DNA of 64,000 nt from Myxocyprinus asiaticus (lineage: Eukaryota; Chordata; Actinopteri; Cypriniformes; Catostomidae), in NCBI RefSeq assembly GCF_019703515.2, contig NC_059372.1, positions 21,527,931 to 21,591,930 of the forward strand, in the 5' to 3' direction. A model generated the notes under the pieces. That model was not told the origin of the DNA. It did not search any database and saw nothing but the letters and a program-made list of their open reading frames with translations. A program made the translations under genes and the position numbers. Position 1 is the first letter of the stretch. Every line of letters begins with the position of its first letter. This document shows, piece by piece, positions 1 to 12,462 of the stretch.

Positions 1-3000
1 ATTGACTCGACCATCCGGGGAACCGGGATGCCGGTTTTCTTTCTTTTTGTATTGGTTCCGCCTAGTGGCTGGAGCTTGTTCTATTGAATAACACTCCTTT
101 GGAACAGCTGTGGATTAATCTGTTCGTTCTTCGTGCTTATTCCTCCTGCTGGCTGTAGTTTGTTTTGTTGAGTATTTTTACAGGACATTGGAATGATTAC
201 GTCATCCGCTGAACTCATAACAGCCGGCTCACTGAACATTCGTTTGTCTGTCCGAGGAATCTGAACGGTTTTATATCAGCTGGAATTTGTTTTGTGGAAG
301 ATCACACCTTTGAGACAGTTCTGTGAATGAATCTACATGTCGTTTGTGTTCATTCTTCCTATTTGCTGGGGTTTATTTTACAAAATATTTTCTGTTATGT
401 AATTTTGCCTCACAAATTTGCGCACATTTTTCTTTTTTCTGTTTGTTTTGTTCGGGGGGAAGTTCGGGGTTTGATTGTTTCACTAATGGGGAATGTGGTC
501 TTCATAATTTTGTTTTTGACACACAATTTATTTTTTCTACTATATCAAAATGTCAAATGTTAATATAAGTGTACTATCTCTCTCCACATGGAATGTAAAT
601 GGGTTGGGGCACCCCATAAAAAGAAGGAAGGTTATTACTTTTCTTAAACATAAGAAATATGATATAGTGTTTCTTCAAGAAACACATCTCTCCCCGCAGG
701 AAGCTGAAAGAATTGGGAAGATATGGGGTGGACATGTTTTTTTTAGTGCTAGCTTAAGAGCAAGGGAGTCATTATATTGATTAATAAACATCTACAATTC
801 AAATGTCTCAAACAGACTAAAGATAAATTAGGGAGAGTCATTATTGTTTTAGCTGAAATTCAAGGGCAGAGGTTAATTTTGGCTAATATTTACACACCTA
901 ACACTGATGATCAGGGCTTTTCTTATAGATCTTGAAGGGATGCTGCAAGTCACTGGCACCCCTCATGATATAATATTGGGAGGAGACTTTAATCTTTTGA
1001 TGGACTCAGTCCTTGATCACATTGAAGCAAAAGTGTGTAAACCCCCTAGAGCAACATTGACGCTCCACAGGATGTGTAAAAATCTTGGTCTTATGGATAT
1101 TTGGAGACTTTTGAACCCATCTGGTAGGGACTATACATTTTTTTCATCAGTCCATAAGATTTATTCTAGAATAGATTTTTTTATATCCAAATCCCTCATT
1201 TCATCTGTTGTTGATTGCTCAATTGGAAACATTTTAGTCTCAGATCATGCCCTGGTGAGTTTAGAGGTGTTGCCATATACAGAGAAAAAGAAATCATATA
1301 GTTGGCGCCTTAATGTGTCCCTTTTGCAAAATCCTGATTTCCAACAAATGTTAAAGACTGAAATCAATGTTTATATGGAGACCAACTGGTCCTCAGTATC
1401 CTCTGTGGGCGTGCCTTGGGAGGCACTTAAGCTGGTTCTTAGGGGTCGGATCATAGAGTATGCCTCATTCACCAAAAAATTCAAAGCACAAGAACTTGTG
1501 GAGTTGGAAGGAAATATTAAAAGTGCCGAGGCAGAGCTGAAGCGCCGTTTGTCATCTGATGGCCTTAGAGAATTGACCCGATTGAAATATAGATATAATA
1601 CTATTTTGTCACGGAAAGTGGAGTTTTGGTTATTCAGGGCAAGACAGTCATACTTTGAGTCGGGGGACAAAGCAGGAAAACTTTTGTCTAGATATATAAA
1701 GCAGAGAGAGTCTTTTTCTACTATTCCCTCAGTGAAATCTGCTGGTGGTGAAATATTCACCTCAGCCATTGATATTAATAATGCTTTTAAAGAATTCTAT
1801 TTTGATCTCTATAGTTCCACGTCTTCGTCTACTGATGAAGATATTAGGAACTTTGTGGAACCATTAGATCTCCCTAAACTGACGACTGAGCAAAAAAATT
1901 CTCTTGATTCTGAGATAACCTTGGAGGAGCTTGATGAGGTAATTAAGGCCTTGCCTACAGGCAAGCCTCCAGGGCCTGATGGCTTTTCCTCTGAGTTTTT
2001 CAAATCTTGTGCTACAGAACTGGCTCCACTTTTGTTAGAAGTTTATACGGAATCATTAAAGAATGGAAAGCTTCCTCCAACCATGACGCAAGCCCGGATC
2101 AGTCTGATTCTTAAAAAAGACAAAGATCCAAGCGAGTGTAAAAGTTACCGCCCAATTTCCCTGATCCAGTTAGATGTAAAAATGTTGTCCAAAATTTTGG
2201 CTAATCGATTAAGTAAAGTTATGACATCACTTATACATATAGATCAGGTGGGGTTTATTCGAGGCCGTAGCTCTTCTGATAATATTAGGCGTCTCATCAA
2301 TATCATGTGGTCAGTAGCGAATGATCAATCTCCAGTCGCTGCCATCTCACTTGACGCCGAAAAGGCATTTGATATCGTTGAATGGGATTATCTTTTTAAG
2401 ATTTTGGAAAGGTATGGGTTCGGGAGTACATTTATTGGTTGGATTAAGTTACTTTATAGACACCCTGTAGCAGCGGTGCAAACAAACGGGTTAATTTCAG
2501 ATTATTTTACTCTGGATAGGGGCACCCGGCAGGGTTGCCCTCTTTCCCCATTATTGTTCTGTCTTGCCCTGGAAATATTAGCAGCCGCGATAAAAAATGA
2601 GGACGATTTTCCAGGGGTGACGGCGGGAGGTGTGGCGCATAAGCTTCTGCTTTAAGCAGATAATATTTTATTATTAGTCTCCGACCCTACTAGATCTATG
2701 CCTTGCCTCCACAGAATTATTAACTCCTTTTCCAAATTCTTAGGATACAAAGTCAATTGGTCTAAATCCGAAGCTTTGGCTTTGACAGCGTACCGTCCAG
2801 TAACAGCCTTCCAGCTGGGTGCCTTCCAGTGGCCCAAACAGGGAATTAAGTATTTGGGAATTTTATTCCCAGCAAATTTGTCTGATTTAGTCAGAGTTAA
2901 TTTTGATCCCTTAATAAAAAGGTTTTCGAATGATGTGGACAGGTGGGCTTCATTAGACTTATCGATGATTGGAAAGGTTAATGTTATTAAAATGAATTAT

Positions 3001-4535
3001 ATTCCAAAATTCAACTACCTGCTACAGTCTCTCCCTGTAAATGTCCCCCTCTCTTATTTCAAGCAATTTGATAGCATAGTGAAGTCCTTCATTTGGAATG
3101 GTAAGCGTCCCAGGTTAAATTTCAATAAGTTACATAAGCCGACTGACAAAGGTGGGTTAAGCCTACCCAAGATTTTGTTTTATTATTATGCATTCGGTCT
3201 TAGACATTTGGCTCATTGTTCGCTTCCACCTGAGACAGCTCCTCCCTGGTTTTGTATTGAAAAGGATGTTCTTGCCCCTATCTCGCCACTGCAAAGCCTT
3301 TCGATTAAACTAGCTGGAGAGGTTAAGTCGCACCACGTTATGTTGTATTTGCACTAGATATGACAAAAGTGTCCAGAGTGTTTAATTCTGATATATATTT
3401 AAACGTAGCCTCGAGCATATGGCTGAACCCTAAACTATGTATTAATAAGTCCCCATTCTGTTGGTCAGATTGGATTGTGAGGGGGGTTAATACACTTGGT
3501 GACCTATATGAGTGTGGAGTATTGAGATCTTTTGAAAATCTGATTCAACATTTTGGGATTCCCAGATCTCAATTTTATAAGTATTTACAGCTACGCCACC
3601 TGCTCTGCTCTGTTTTTGGGAGTAGCATACAACCCCCTAGAGCGGCAGATACTCTGGGAGTGGTGATTACTGCTTTTGGGAAGGGTCATGAGGCATCAGT
3701 GTATTACTCCCTGTTAAATCAGAGTCTGGGGGACGGAGCTTTAAATTCTCTCAAAAGGAAGGGAGGAAGATTTAAATTAGTTATTGGAGGAGGGAGTGTG
3801 GGCTAAGATTCTAAAAAACATAAAGTCTGCATCTAGAGATGCAAGGGTTCGCCTTATGCAATTTAAGATTTTACATAGATTTTATTGGACTCCCTCTAGA
3901 TTGTATAGGCTTGGTCTTAAGGACACACCCATCTGCTGGCGATGCCATTCTGAAGATGGAGACACCATCCATGTTTTTTGGGGGTGTCGTAAGATCCAAG
4001 AATTTTGGCTGAAGGTGCAAAGTTTTGTGTGTGATGTGTTGGGCACTCAGGTCTCGTTCTGCCCCAGGCTCTGTATTTTGGGAGATAGGGAGATCATGGA
4101 TTTGGAGGGTAAGTACACCGGAGTGGTGCACGGAGATGGGGAGGGCGGCTGCCTTTGAGGAGGGGTCGAGCATAAGAATGGGGGTTAGGGATTCTTACAA
4201 TAAGAAATGCGGCAATTACTTAGCATTATGGGGGGAATATCGAGGAGGGGCGGTGGAGGGAGTAATTTAGAGTTTAGTTTTTTTGTTTTGTTTTTATTAT
4301 ACTTGATTATTGTATTTTATTTTGTTGTTGTTTTAGTTTTGTGTTTTTTTTTTTTTTTCTGTGCGTGTGTCTATATTCTATTGACCACAGGGGTGTTCGT
4401 GGGGGGGTCAGGGTGGGGTGAGAGTTTGGTAGGGGGAGGGGATATAGTGGGGGTTTAATGTTTAAAGTGTTTGATTCAATATATATATGTTGTTGTATTT
4501 TTTGTGTTCATTTATGAATCAATAAAAATGTTAAT
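1..4535 (+). mobile_element. L1-clade LINE, 5'-incomplete, decayed
   Basis: This is an APE-type non-LTR retrotransposon of the L1/Tx1 kind. Positions 1-549 are non-coding leader or inter-ORF sequence with loosely repeated GCTGG...TTGTTTTGTTGA motifs; any ORF1 would lie left of the window. The ORF2-like region starts near 550. The 3' part ends in a CCHC-like knuckle (CWRCHSEDGDTIHVFWGC, about 3930-3990) and an AATAAA-type tail near 4520. It lies in esyt1 intron 5, antisense to the gene. At least four frameshifts and one in-frame stop show that it is dead. The 5' end may continue beyond the window. Confidence 0.93.
550..4158 (+). pseudogene. L1 ORF2: endonuclease-reverse transcriptase, disrupted
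   Basis: The endonuclease begins at 550 and shows TWNVNGLGH, LQETHLS, GGDFN (about 980), SRIDFF and SDHALV. The reverse transcriptase shows GKPPGPDGFSSEFFK (about 1960), YRPISL, DAEKAFD (about 2355) and TRQGCPLSPLLF (about 2520). The frame is lost near 765 and regained near 920. It reaches an in-frame TAA at 2653-2655 exactly where the Tyr of the YADD box should be, and the second Asp of that box reads Asn. The frame continues at 2656-3357, shifts at about 3357 and shifts back near 3790. An intact ORF2 would be about 1,200 residues. The protein cannot be made as it stands. Confidence 0.92.
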
Positions 4536-4743
4536 AACAATTCATACTTATGTTTAGGTTTGCCATAAAATAAGTTTTCTGTTACACAGAACAAAGAAAA
4601 TATCTGCACTTACAACGGCACGAGGGAAGCGCTTGTCATTAGTTGGTCTAAAAGTTGTGCATTTTCGTACAATTTACGATTTTGCCAAATAGTATGAAGG
4701 ACTTTTTATTACATTGGGTTGGTCCCATTGTCCACTTCCTTAC
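4536..4743. other. esyt1: esyt1 intron 5, non-repeat part
   Basis: This is unique-looking sequence between the L1 tail and the exon 5 donor (GTAAGG at 4743). No further esyt1 exon is visible here or in the L1 copy, so exon 6 must lie outside the window. Confidence 0.6.
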
Positions 4744-7700
4744 CTGAATACCCTTCACTCCAGCTTTACAAAAGTACTTCTTCACTTCAACGTTAATCTC
4801 CACATCTCCAGCATAGCTGCATACAATAAAAGCCAAAAGGATAAGCTCACACTTTTCCAAAGAACTAGACAGACGAGTAGTCTAACATATTATGAATTTC
4901 AATATTTGAATAGCTTGAAACTAAAAAGTTATAAATATATCTGTATGCCAGTGGTGCTACCTGATATAAAGATCCAGTATCACTTGACGCTTATCATGCT
5001 CAGTGTAGGCCTTTACCCCAACTACCTTCATAGCCTGTTAAAATATAAAATAACTTTCCAAAGTTTGCTCACATTTCTTGGCACAGGTGGAAATAAACAG
5101 CTTAGTAAGTAGCCTACATTTTCATTTACAGACAATATCTCTGGACAGCAGAAGTTTAGGAATCTAATTTAAATATGAGAAACATATGTAAATGACAGTC
5201 TTTTATCAGGAACAGATTTGTGTACCCTGTCTCCCAAGTCAACTTTGGTGAAGCTGAGAGTTTGTAGATGAGCACTGGTGGCTCGGATTGAAGGAGCAAT
5301 GGTCTCCACCAGAAGTTTTTCCAGATATTGTCCAATGAACGGCCAGGCTTGCAGCAATATCTGTGAGCCAGAATACATCTGGTTGAGACTCGAATACATT
5401 CCTACTTCTAATCAAGTAATATATATTTAAATATGTGATGGCATATAATTTCCTTGAGATTAACAAAAGACAACAACCCCTGCTGTGACCATCTAAGGCC
5501 CTACACAGACTTGAAATGTTGAAGTGATATTGTAGATTCTAATTTGTTAGTCAAACCTCAAACGGAAACCATAAACACTCAACAGGAGGAAAACCAGATA
5601 GAGCACTTTCCCCTGACACTTGTCACTCAATTTTAAATATATACAAATGAACAAGTGGGGTAAAGAATGGCCCAAAAAATTATGTTGATGAAAATCTTAA
5701 GCGATTTAACATTTGCTACATGAAATTTCTAACCATTTGGTCATCAGAAGAGTCAACCAATGTCCCTTTTTAGAGCATGTGCATTGCTATAAAATCAAAC
5801 ATTATAAATCAATATCAAAGTCTATGGTGTTCAATTTCATGGCAAATATATTTTTAAATGAAGTTACAAAACAAAACCTACAACCTACAAAACACTCATC
5901 ATATAAATAAGTGGGTATAACTTGCAATTGTTATCTTAAGGAGCTATTTCTACCTGATCTAACCCTTAAAATGTACTGTTGGTGTAACCTAGTGTATATT
6001 CAGGTTGATTCAGTGATGTAAAATAATATTTTTGACTTGCATAAAACCAGTTAATTGAGATGCTACCACAAGAAAAAATATTTTTAGGAAACTGTTTTTT
6101 CAGTGTAACAGGGCGATTCATTCAGAGAGTGTTTGCAAATGTCATCAACTCTTAAGTGTGACTTTTAAGGGCAGTGTAACTTTTCAGGGTGATTATGCAG
6201 TCAGCTTTAAAAACACATCCCACAATCCACCCTTCCCTTTCTCGCTTGTCTAAACTCAGTCAGAGGGTTGTTTGAGAAAAGCCTTTGAAGCCTGAAGACC
6301 TTGTTAACAAAACAAGCCTGGTGTGCAAGAATTATCTCAAGAATAATCCATTAAATGTCCTTCCTGTGGTAGTCTGAGAATTTCTAACATGTCAGCAGAC
6401 TTATGAAATATAAAAGTTAGTATTAAATCTTTATGCTCTAAAAGAGAAGGAATTAAGGCATTTGTAATGAGTTGTTATCAAAGTAGGCAGTGACTGAACA
6501 AAAAATCATGTGTCAATGAATTTGGAGCCTGAAGGCTTTCGCAAGCTGATTCTCTTTTGATGAAACTCCCACAGTCTATTGTTTCTGCGGAGTCTGTCGC
6601 ATTCCTCTATCTAATTACTTTTACTTTTTTACAAGAGATATTAGGCTACAATTATTAATGTAGAATGCGTTATGCCAATGAGGGTCTATTTCGTCAATGG
6701 CAAGTCACACTACAAACGTATCAAAAATTATGGAAAGACTGGAACGCAATCAAACTGGTTGACTTTTTATTTTCAGGGACTGGAATTGAAAACATACATG
6801 TTGTTGCCTCAGGGACACAGACCAGAAACAATGAAAACAGTGGCTCCAGTCACGTGTGCATTTGTGTATTCTAAAACAAACAGACTTATACCTTGTTCAT
6901 CCACTCAACCTTTTCCACATCAGGAAAGCTCACCTGTGGAAAAAGAACAGTACACTTTGACTTCCAATGTCAACACACATAGCACATCAGTGTAACACGC
7001 TGGATGCAGGCAGAGTTCTTATTATGTACACCAGGCAAATGATGTGAAGGTCACTAGGAGTTGAATAAATTTCTGCAACGTTTTCCAGGAAAACGCTCAG
7101 CTGTGCATACACAGAAATATTCTAATCTTTGCCAAATCCAGTATGTAATGTCACATGTATTACAATCTTACTATGTATTATGAAACCATATTATTCTTTA
7201 GGGCTGGGTATCGATGGAGATTTCCTTCTATGATTTGATTCAATTCGGATTCCAAAACGGTTCGATTAGATTGATTAATTTGGGCATATTTCAGTTATAA
7301 CCTTGTGCGACCCCGCGTACTCATGCATAGATACTGTATTTTGGCTTTGCTATGTACAACGCATCATTTAAATTCAAATGCAACAGCAACAAATCTACAC
7401 CTGGTAAGAAACCTAATTACATTTTACACTGAAACCAGTTTAAGTCAAAAGATTAGAGTCTCTAGTTACATCCGATATGCCATTTTTAAAATTTGATCGA
7501 TTTATCATGAAACACCACGCTGCTAAACACAATGTGCACTAATGTGTACTTTAGCACATTTTTTCCTTAGAAATCCTATATTTACTGTGCATTATCACAT
7601 TGAGAATCAATGCATTCATCCAAAATCTGAAAAATGTTGCATTCAGAGGCTTTCTATGGGGTTAGAATGAAAATAAGGTTCTGAAACCAGTGCAGACAGA

Positions 7701-9499
7701 CAGCACACTGGAGGTCAAGTCATTCACTAATTAGGGAGCAAGGAAGCATCCTATAGCTCTATAAGCAGCTAAGTGCATTCACTCCTAAAATCAGACCAAA
7801 AGTTCAGTTTCAGGCTGCAGAATGATGTTTGGACCACTCAACATGTTTGGCAGACATGGGACAATGGAAATCAGTACATATATTCAGAATTTATAATGTA
7901 TAATTGTATTTTAACATGGTTGACAGTGATTAGAATATGCTGGCCATTACTTTGAATCAAAAATAATTATGCTCATTTCTAAAGTAATGTCTGTAACGTC
8001 TGAAAAACATGAATAACCCACACTCCTGGAAACAAACAATCTGATTTAGAAAAAAATCTGACTTTTTATAGCTTGGTATTATTTAAAATTTCACAATTTA
8101 GTCCTGCTTTCCACATGTGTTGACATACATTTTTAGTACAATATTTGCTTTAGAATTTTTTGCATGTTTATTAGGTGTTACTAGTTACAAATCAAATAGG
8201 GAAATGGAAAATGCACACAGCAGTCATGCTTGGGTCTCAGGAGGATTTGCTTAAATGAAAGACATTCTCAGTTACTGTAAGGCTGTGGGAAACTTCTAAC
8301 TTGGTACATTACAAAAAAAATATTAATTAAATGAACAGGGCCAAACTATGCAGTTTAATTTCTATTTATTTAACAGATATAATAATCACCACAACTAAAA
8401 CTAAAGTAAACTTTAAATGAAAGTACAAGATCAATCTAGGGATTTTAAGAATCGATATTGAAATCATTCAAATGAAGATCATTCATCTGAAAATGTACAT
8501 GTTTAGCCAGCTCTATTATTTGTATTATGAAAAAAAGCCCAGTGTTAAGCATTACTAAATTAGGTGTTTCTATAATCAGTGAATACAAACCATCAGAGCA
8601 TAAGTTATTGGCAGTCAACCATATACCATGTTTAAATTCCTAATTTGTAACAAGATGTGGGTAAATTTATACAGAAAACATCAGTAAAACAAGGCATCAG
8701 ATGAAAGATGCCTGGATACTGAATCCTTGGGCACAGGTCATACTTTTCCAATCAATCTTTCATCTTTTTAATGTTTTCCATTCTCTTCCTACCAAATTCT
8801 TTTTGTAAATGGTTCATTTTGGCATTTTGCTGCCAATGACTCAGACCCCTGAGACTGGATACTTTAATGACCAAATATAGCAAGGGCTGGACAGTCTTTG
8901 CAATGTAATGCTGTTAACGAGTGAAGAAAGAAGGTAGAAGTAGTGAAACATGAACTCTGCATTTTACATGCATTTTGCAGTTCAGTGTGTTCCATGTTTG
9001 CAAATGAACAAATCTTTTGAATTAATTAGCATACTGATGATAATATAAGTGTAGTTCCATAAAACTTACAAGTTAGAAACCTAAGCAGATATTGACACGC
9101 TTATTTCGGTAGCTATTAAAAAAAGACGCTTACCCATGCCGGTAAGTCCCGTTTACTTCTAAAAACCCGTGTAGTTGTGACATCCTGCTCATTCTCCAAA
9201 AAACACATCGCGCTTTGCAGTCGCGCTTGTTTTCCATCGCGACTGTGTTTCCATCCCGTATATGCCAGAAGACCGAGCAAAACTAAGCTGATACTGAATC
9301 CAAAATATCCGGCCAGGTAAACCGGCAGTAAGGCACCGAGGCATTTCCCAAATGACCACAGAACGGACACGGCGTGTTTTCCAGGGGAATCGTGAGGCTG
9401 CGCGTCTTCACTCGGGGCCGAGTCCGCAGCCTCCGGAACCGCACCCGCGCTCGGCCGTGCTGCATCAGCAGATGGCATCGGCTGTTTCTGCTGCATCAA
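4744..9499 (-). CDS. esyt1: Extended synaptotagmin-1, exons 1-5 (partial)
   Basis: E-Syt1 tethers the ER to the plasma membrane and moves lipids between them. Coding exons in gene order are 9134-9499, 6892-6933, 5226-5360, 4961-5034 and 4744-4816. Phases join correctly (0,0,0,2,0). Exon 1 has a Pro/Ala-rich N-terminus and then the hydrophobic hairpin that sits in the ER membrane (LPVYLAGYFGFSISLVLLGL), followed by FRSKRDLPAW. Exon 2 is only 14 codons (VSFPDVEKVEWMNK). Exons 3-5 start the SMP lipid-binding domain (AWPFIGQYLEKLLVETIAPS; EINVEVKKYFCKAGVKGIQ). The start is the first of two tandem ATGs. The rest of the SMP domain and the C2 domains lie left of the window, beyond the L1 element. 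The exon 3 donor (GTACAC) is weak. A teleost paralogue suffix cannot be assigned. Confidence 0.93.
5361..6891. other. esyt1: esyt1 intron 2
   Basis: AT-rich intron. I see no exon, RNA gene or recognisable transposon in it; the short open frames have no recognisable protein content. Confidence 0.5.
7200..8513. mobile_element. hAT-like non-autonomous element (interrupted)
   Basis: The ends are AGGGCTGGGTATCGAT on the left and GTTTAGCCAGCTC on the right, an imperfect inverted repeat. The flanking 8-mers are TATTCTTT (7192-7199) and TATTATTT (8514-8521), a 7/8 target duplication, which is the hAT signature length. The body is split by the piggyBac-like element at 7301-8244. It has no coding capacity. 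It lies in esyt1 intron 1. Confidence 0.65.
7301..8244 (+). mobile_element. piggyBac-like non-autonomous element, copy 1
   Basis: It starts CCTTGTGCGACCC and ends GGGTCTCAGGAGG, a 13-bp imperfect terminal inverted repeat. A second copy at 59651-62163 has the same ends and intact TTAA on both sides; here the left flank has decayed to ATAA. The internal sequence matches copy 2 over most of its length. No transposase ORF. Confidence 0.65.
8514..9133. other. esyt1: esyt1 intron 1, proximal part
   Basis: Nothing recognisable apart from the exon 1 donor (GTAAGC, 9133 downward). Confidence 0.5.
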
Positions 9500-9800
9500 A
9501 TCCTTTCTTTTCTGAGACGTTCTGCGCTATGCACCACAAACCCACTTCTCATAAACGGACGAGTGCTATACATTTACCATTCAAATGGAAAAGACCACGT
9601 CTCATAATTCGTTCCTTAAAAGCGTCGGTGCGCAGTGACGTCCGCTCTCTTGCAGTGGAAAGTTGAAGATTTCTAGTTTGCTTAAAAGAAGGGCGTGTAG
9701 GGGCGTGGTTTGTTTTTAGGTTACAGCCCTTCTTGGTAAAACCAACCGAGTGTGATGTAGGTTTGTGGGATCATACAGTCTGTAAAATCACCCATGGCCA
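9500..9800 (-). promoter_or_regulatory. esyt1: Probable esyt1 5' UTR and promoter region
   Basis: This stretch lies immediately upstream of the exon 1 ATG and, with exon 1, is richer in GC and CpG than the surrounding introns. No TATA box can be assigned with confidence, and the transcription start is unknown. Confidence 0.4.
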
Positions 9801-10352
9801 CCGGTCCCATCATCCGTTATTTTGCAAGAAAGAGCTTGCTCAGTGAAAAGCAGATTTAGCTATTCTAATTGTAGAAACAACATGTATTGTGCATGAATAA
9901 TATATTTCAATTCGTTTTAAGCAAACCAAACTGAATGATGCCCTTGCGCCCTAATCAGATGTACTCAAAACACTGGAGACAAACTCGTCATCACCTAGCA
10001 ACTAGCTCAGTCAAGGTTGTGTTGTCGCGCAACAATTCGAGAATTCAAAAGTGAGATTTTAGAGGTTATCTACTATTCTAATACACACCTTTGACTCAGC
10101 ATATTTTGGAGTCATACATTCCCTTTATAGACAGTGGACACGCAGGTCCGTGGGAAATTTCTGTACGAAAGGGCACTAAACACATTAATATTTACTTAAT
10201 TTGACATTACTGTTTAATTATGCTTTCAAAAGACTCTTGTCTTTATCCCGGTTATTACTTTTCTCAGAGAGGAAAAAAAAAAAAAAAAGCGTCATATGCT
10301 ATAGCCGATCTAAACTATTTCATGCTGCCTTTTTACTAATTCTTTTATATAT
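9801..10352. other. esyt1-rpl41 intergenic spacer, left part
   Basis: No gene is visible. It holds a poly-A tract near 10272-10288 and otherwise unremarkable AT-rich DNA. The human neighbour ZC3H10 would be expected between these two genes, but no long ORF is present. Confidence 0.5.
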
Positions 10353-11270
10353 TAAAGGGATAGTTCACCCAAACATTGACACATCATTTACTCACCCTCA
10401 TCCCAGATGTGTATGACTTTCTTCTGCTGAACACAAAGACTTTTTAGAATATCTCTGCTCTGTCGGTCCATACAATGCAACTGAAGAGTGAACAAAACTT
10501 TGAAGCTCAGAATAAAGCACATAAAGTCAGCATAAAAGTAATCCTTAAGACTCCAGTGGTTTAATCAACAGCTGCGTTTCCACTATCGGGCCAAATGAGG
10601 GCGTGCTGGTGCATGCCAGGGACAGTTGCTTTCCCACTGCAACTTCCCAGGCTTCTTTGTGCCTCCTTGGTGCTTTCTCTGGGCCAATGGCCTTTGACCC
10701 ACCGATTACCATTGGGCCAAACAAGGTCAAAGGCAGAGTTTTGCAGAATTTGCCAGGTTGTGTATCCAGCGCACAATTTAAAATTGCAGGTACAGTACAA
10801 ATCTGTTCAAACACACAAAGGACAAAGCAGTGCACAAAGAAATAACTTTCCATAGTTTGGGATCATGGACGATTTTTATGATCATGTCTTTTACAAAAAT
10901 AAATAAATAAATGTCTCCACTTTCACATTCTTTTTGGCAATTCACATGCTTTGTGCATATCGCCACTTACTGGGCAGGGAGAATTTCTAATAAAAAGGGC
11001 TTACATTTTTGTTTCTCACCCACACCTATCTTATCACTTCTGAACACATGGATTTAACCACTGGAGTCGTATGAATTACTTTAGTGCTGCCTTTATATGC
11101 TTTCCGGACTTTCAAAGTTCTGGCCACTATTCACTTGCATTGCAAGGATCTACAGAGCCGAGATATTCTTCTAAAAATCTTCATTTGTGTTCTGCAGAAG
11201 TCATACACATCTGGGATGTCATGAGGGTGAGTAAATGAGAATTTTCATTTTTGGGTGAACCATTCCTTTA
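10353..11270. mobile_element. Palindromic MITE, copy a (with internal insertion)
   Basis: It starts AAAGGGATAGTTCACCCAAA and ends TTTTTGGGTGAACCATTCCT, the reverse complement. Both halves carry the shared CTCACCCTCATCCCAGATGTG and AGAATATCT...CTCTG motifs. From about 10569, unrelated sequence beginning CAGCTGCGTTTCCACTATCG interrupts the left half; this looks like a second short DNA element. The same family recurs about eleven more times in the window. Confidence 0.75.
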
Positions 11271-12245
11271 TCAAATGCGTTAACACTTTACAGAAATGTT
11301 GTATTAACATTAATCAAAACTGGCACTTGATCTTAAAGGGTCATTTCAACAAATACATTTTAAAAATTAAAGTTATTAACACAGTTAAGGCATAAGAACA
11401 AATTGTATTTTTACAAACCAAGTTCAATAAATGCAGTAAAAATTTGTGAATGGTTAAGTTCATGATATCTAATGCATTAAATCATTAGCACTTACATGTG
11501 AAGACTCCAGTAATATCAGTAACTTCATCACACATGGAGTGTCCCTCATGGGGGCGGCCATGTTTATCACATGACCAGTCGAACACTACTCGCCTAATCA
11601 GCAAAAGCTGTTCTTGGACCCTTTCACATATGGATTTAGTCGATCACGGCTGACTGTGAACTTTTACAATGGTACTTTGTAACTGAAAACTACTGCATTT
11701 AAATTAAGGATGCATTTATGTTAACACTTTTGGCCGATATAGACTTCAAAAAGCCATTAACATTTTTTGCACCTTTCCTTATCGTCAGTTCACCGTTTTA
11801 CTTAATGCTTCATTACAGTACCTTGCAGTCCTAGGAAATATTTACATTGACTAGCCCTCATCATATAGCCTACTAATGTAGGTTAGCATGTTCTAAAGTT
11901 GTGCCAACCCTTGTGATTTCTGGATTGCACATCTGAATTACCAATTATAAAACATTTTCCACGCTCACTGGAGCGTTTCAATATTTAGGAGTGGCAGCTG
12001 ATATGCTGCATCCAGGCTCCTAGAAGACGGCATGCATAAAAATACTTGGTATAAGTCTAATAGGACCTCAAGGGTTAGTGTATTTTTTCATTTTTTAAGA
12101 TACCTTATAGCACTGCACCTGCAAACAAAACCCTGGATCGAGTTTAAGACAAATCCATACGAGTCTTATTTGAATTGCCAAATTGAGAACGTACAGCAAA
12201 TCTAGAGTGACAAGACCAAACGCAATTACTTTTTTAAACCAAAAA
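11271..12245. other. esyt1-rpl41 intergenic spacer, right part
   Basis: No ORF, RNA gene or clear repeat boundary is recognised. It runs up to the rpl41 polyadenylation signal. Confidence 0.4.
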
Positions 12246-12251
12246 TTTATT
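12246..12251 (-). terminator. rpl41: rpl41 polyadenylation signal AATAAA
   Basis: TTTATT on the plus strand reads AATAAA on the minus strand, about 210 bases after the rpl41 stop codon. It is the first canonical signal downstream of the gene. Confidence 0.75.
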
Positions 12252-12462
12252 GAAGACATGAACAAAAAGGCTGAGCTGATAAAGTCTGAGGAATGTCCAA
12301 AACAGTTCACAGGGTCAGTCAAGACCAGAAATGCGCTGCAGAACCAAGCGATGGAAAACCAAATCCTTTTTCAGAGGATTGGCCGGGATCAGAGGTGGTC
12401 TTCCAGCAGACTCTTGCAGAGGAGATTTGAAAGAGCACTCAGCTACAGCGATGGGGGTCAGT

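Noticed and set aside
1371..1769. 132-codon minus-strand ORF
   Set aside because: Antisense shadow of the L1 ORF2 region.
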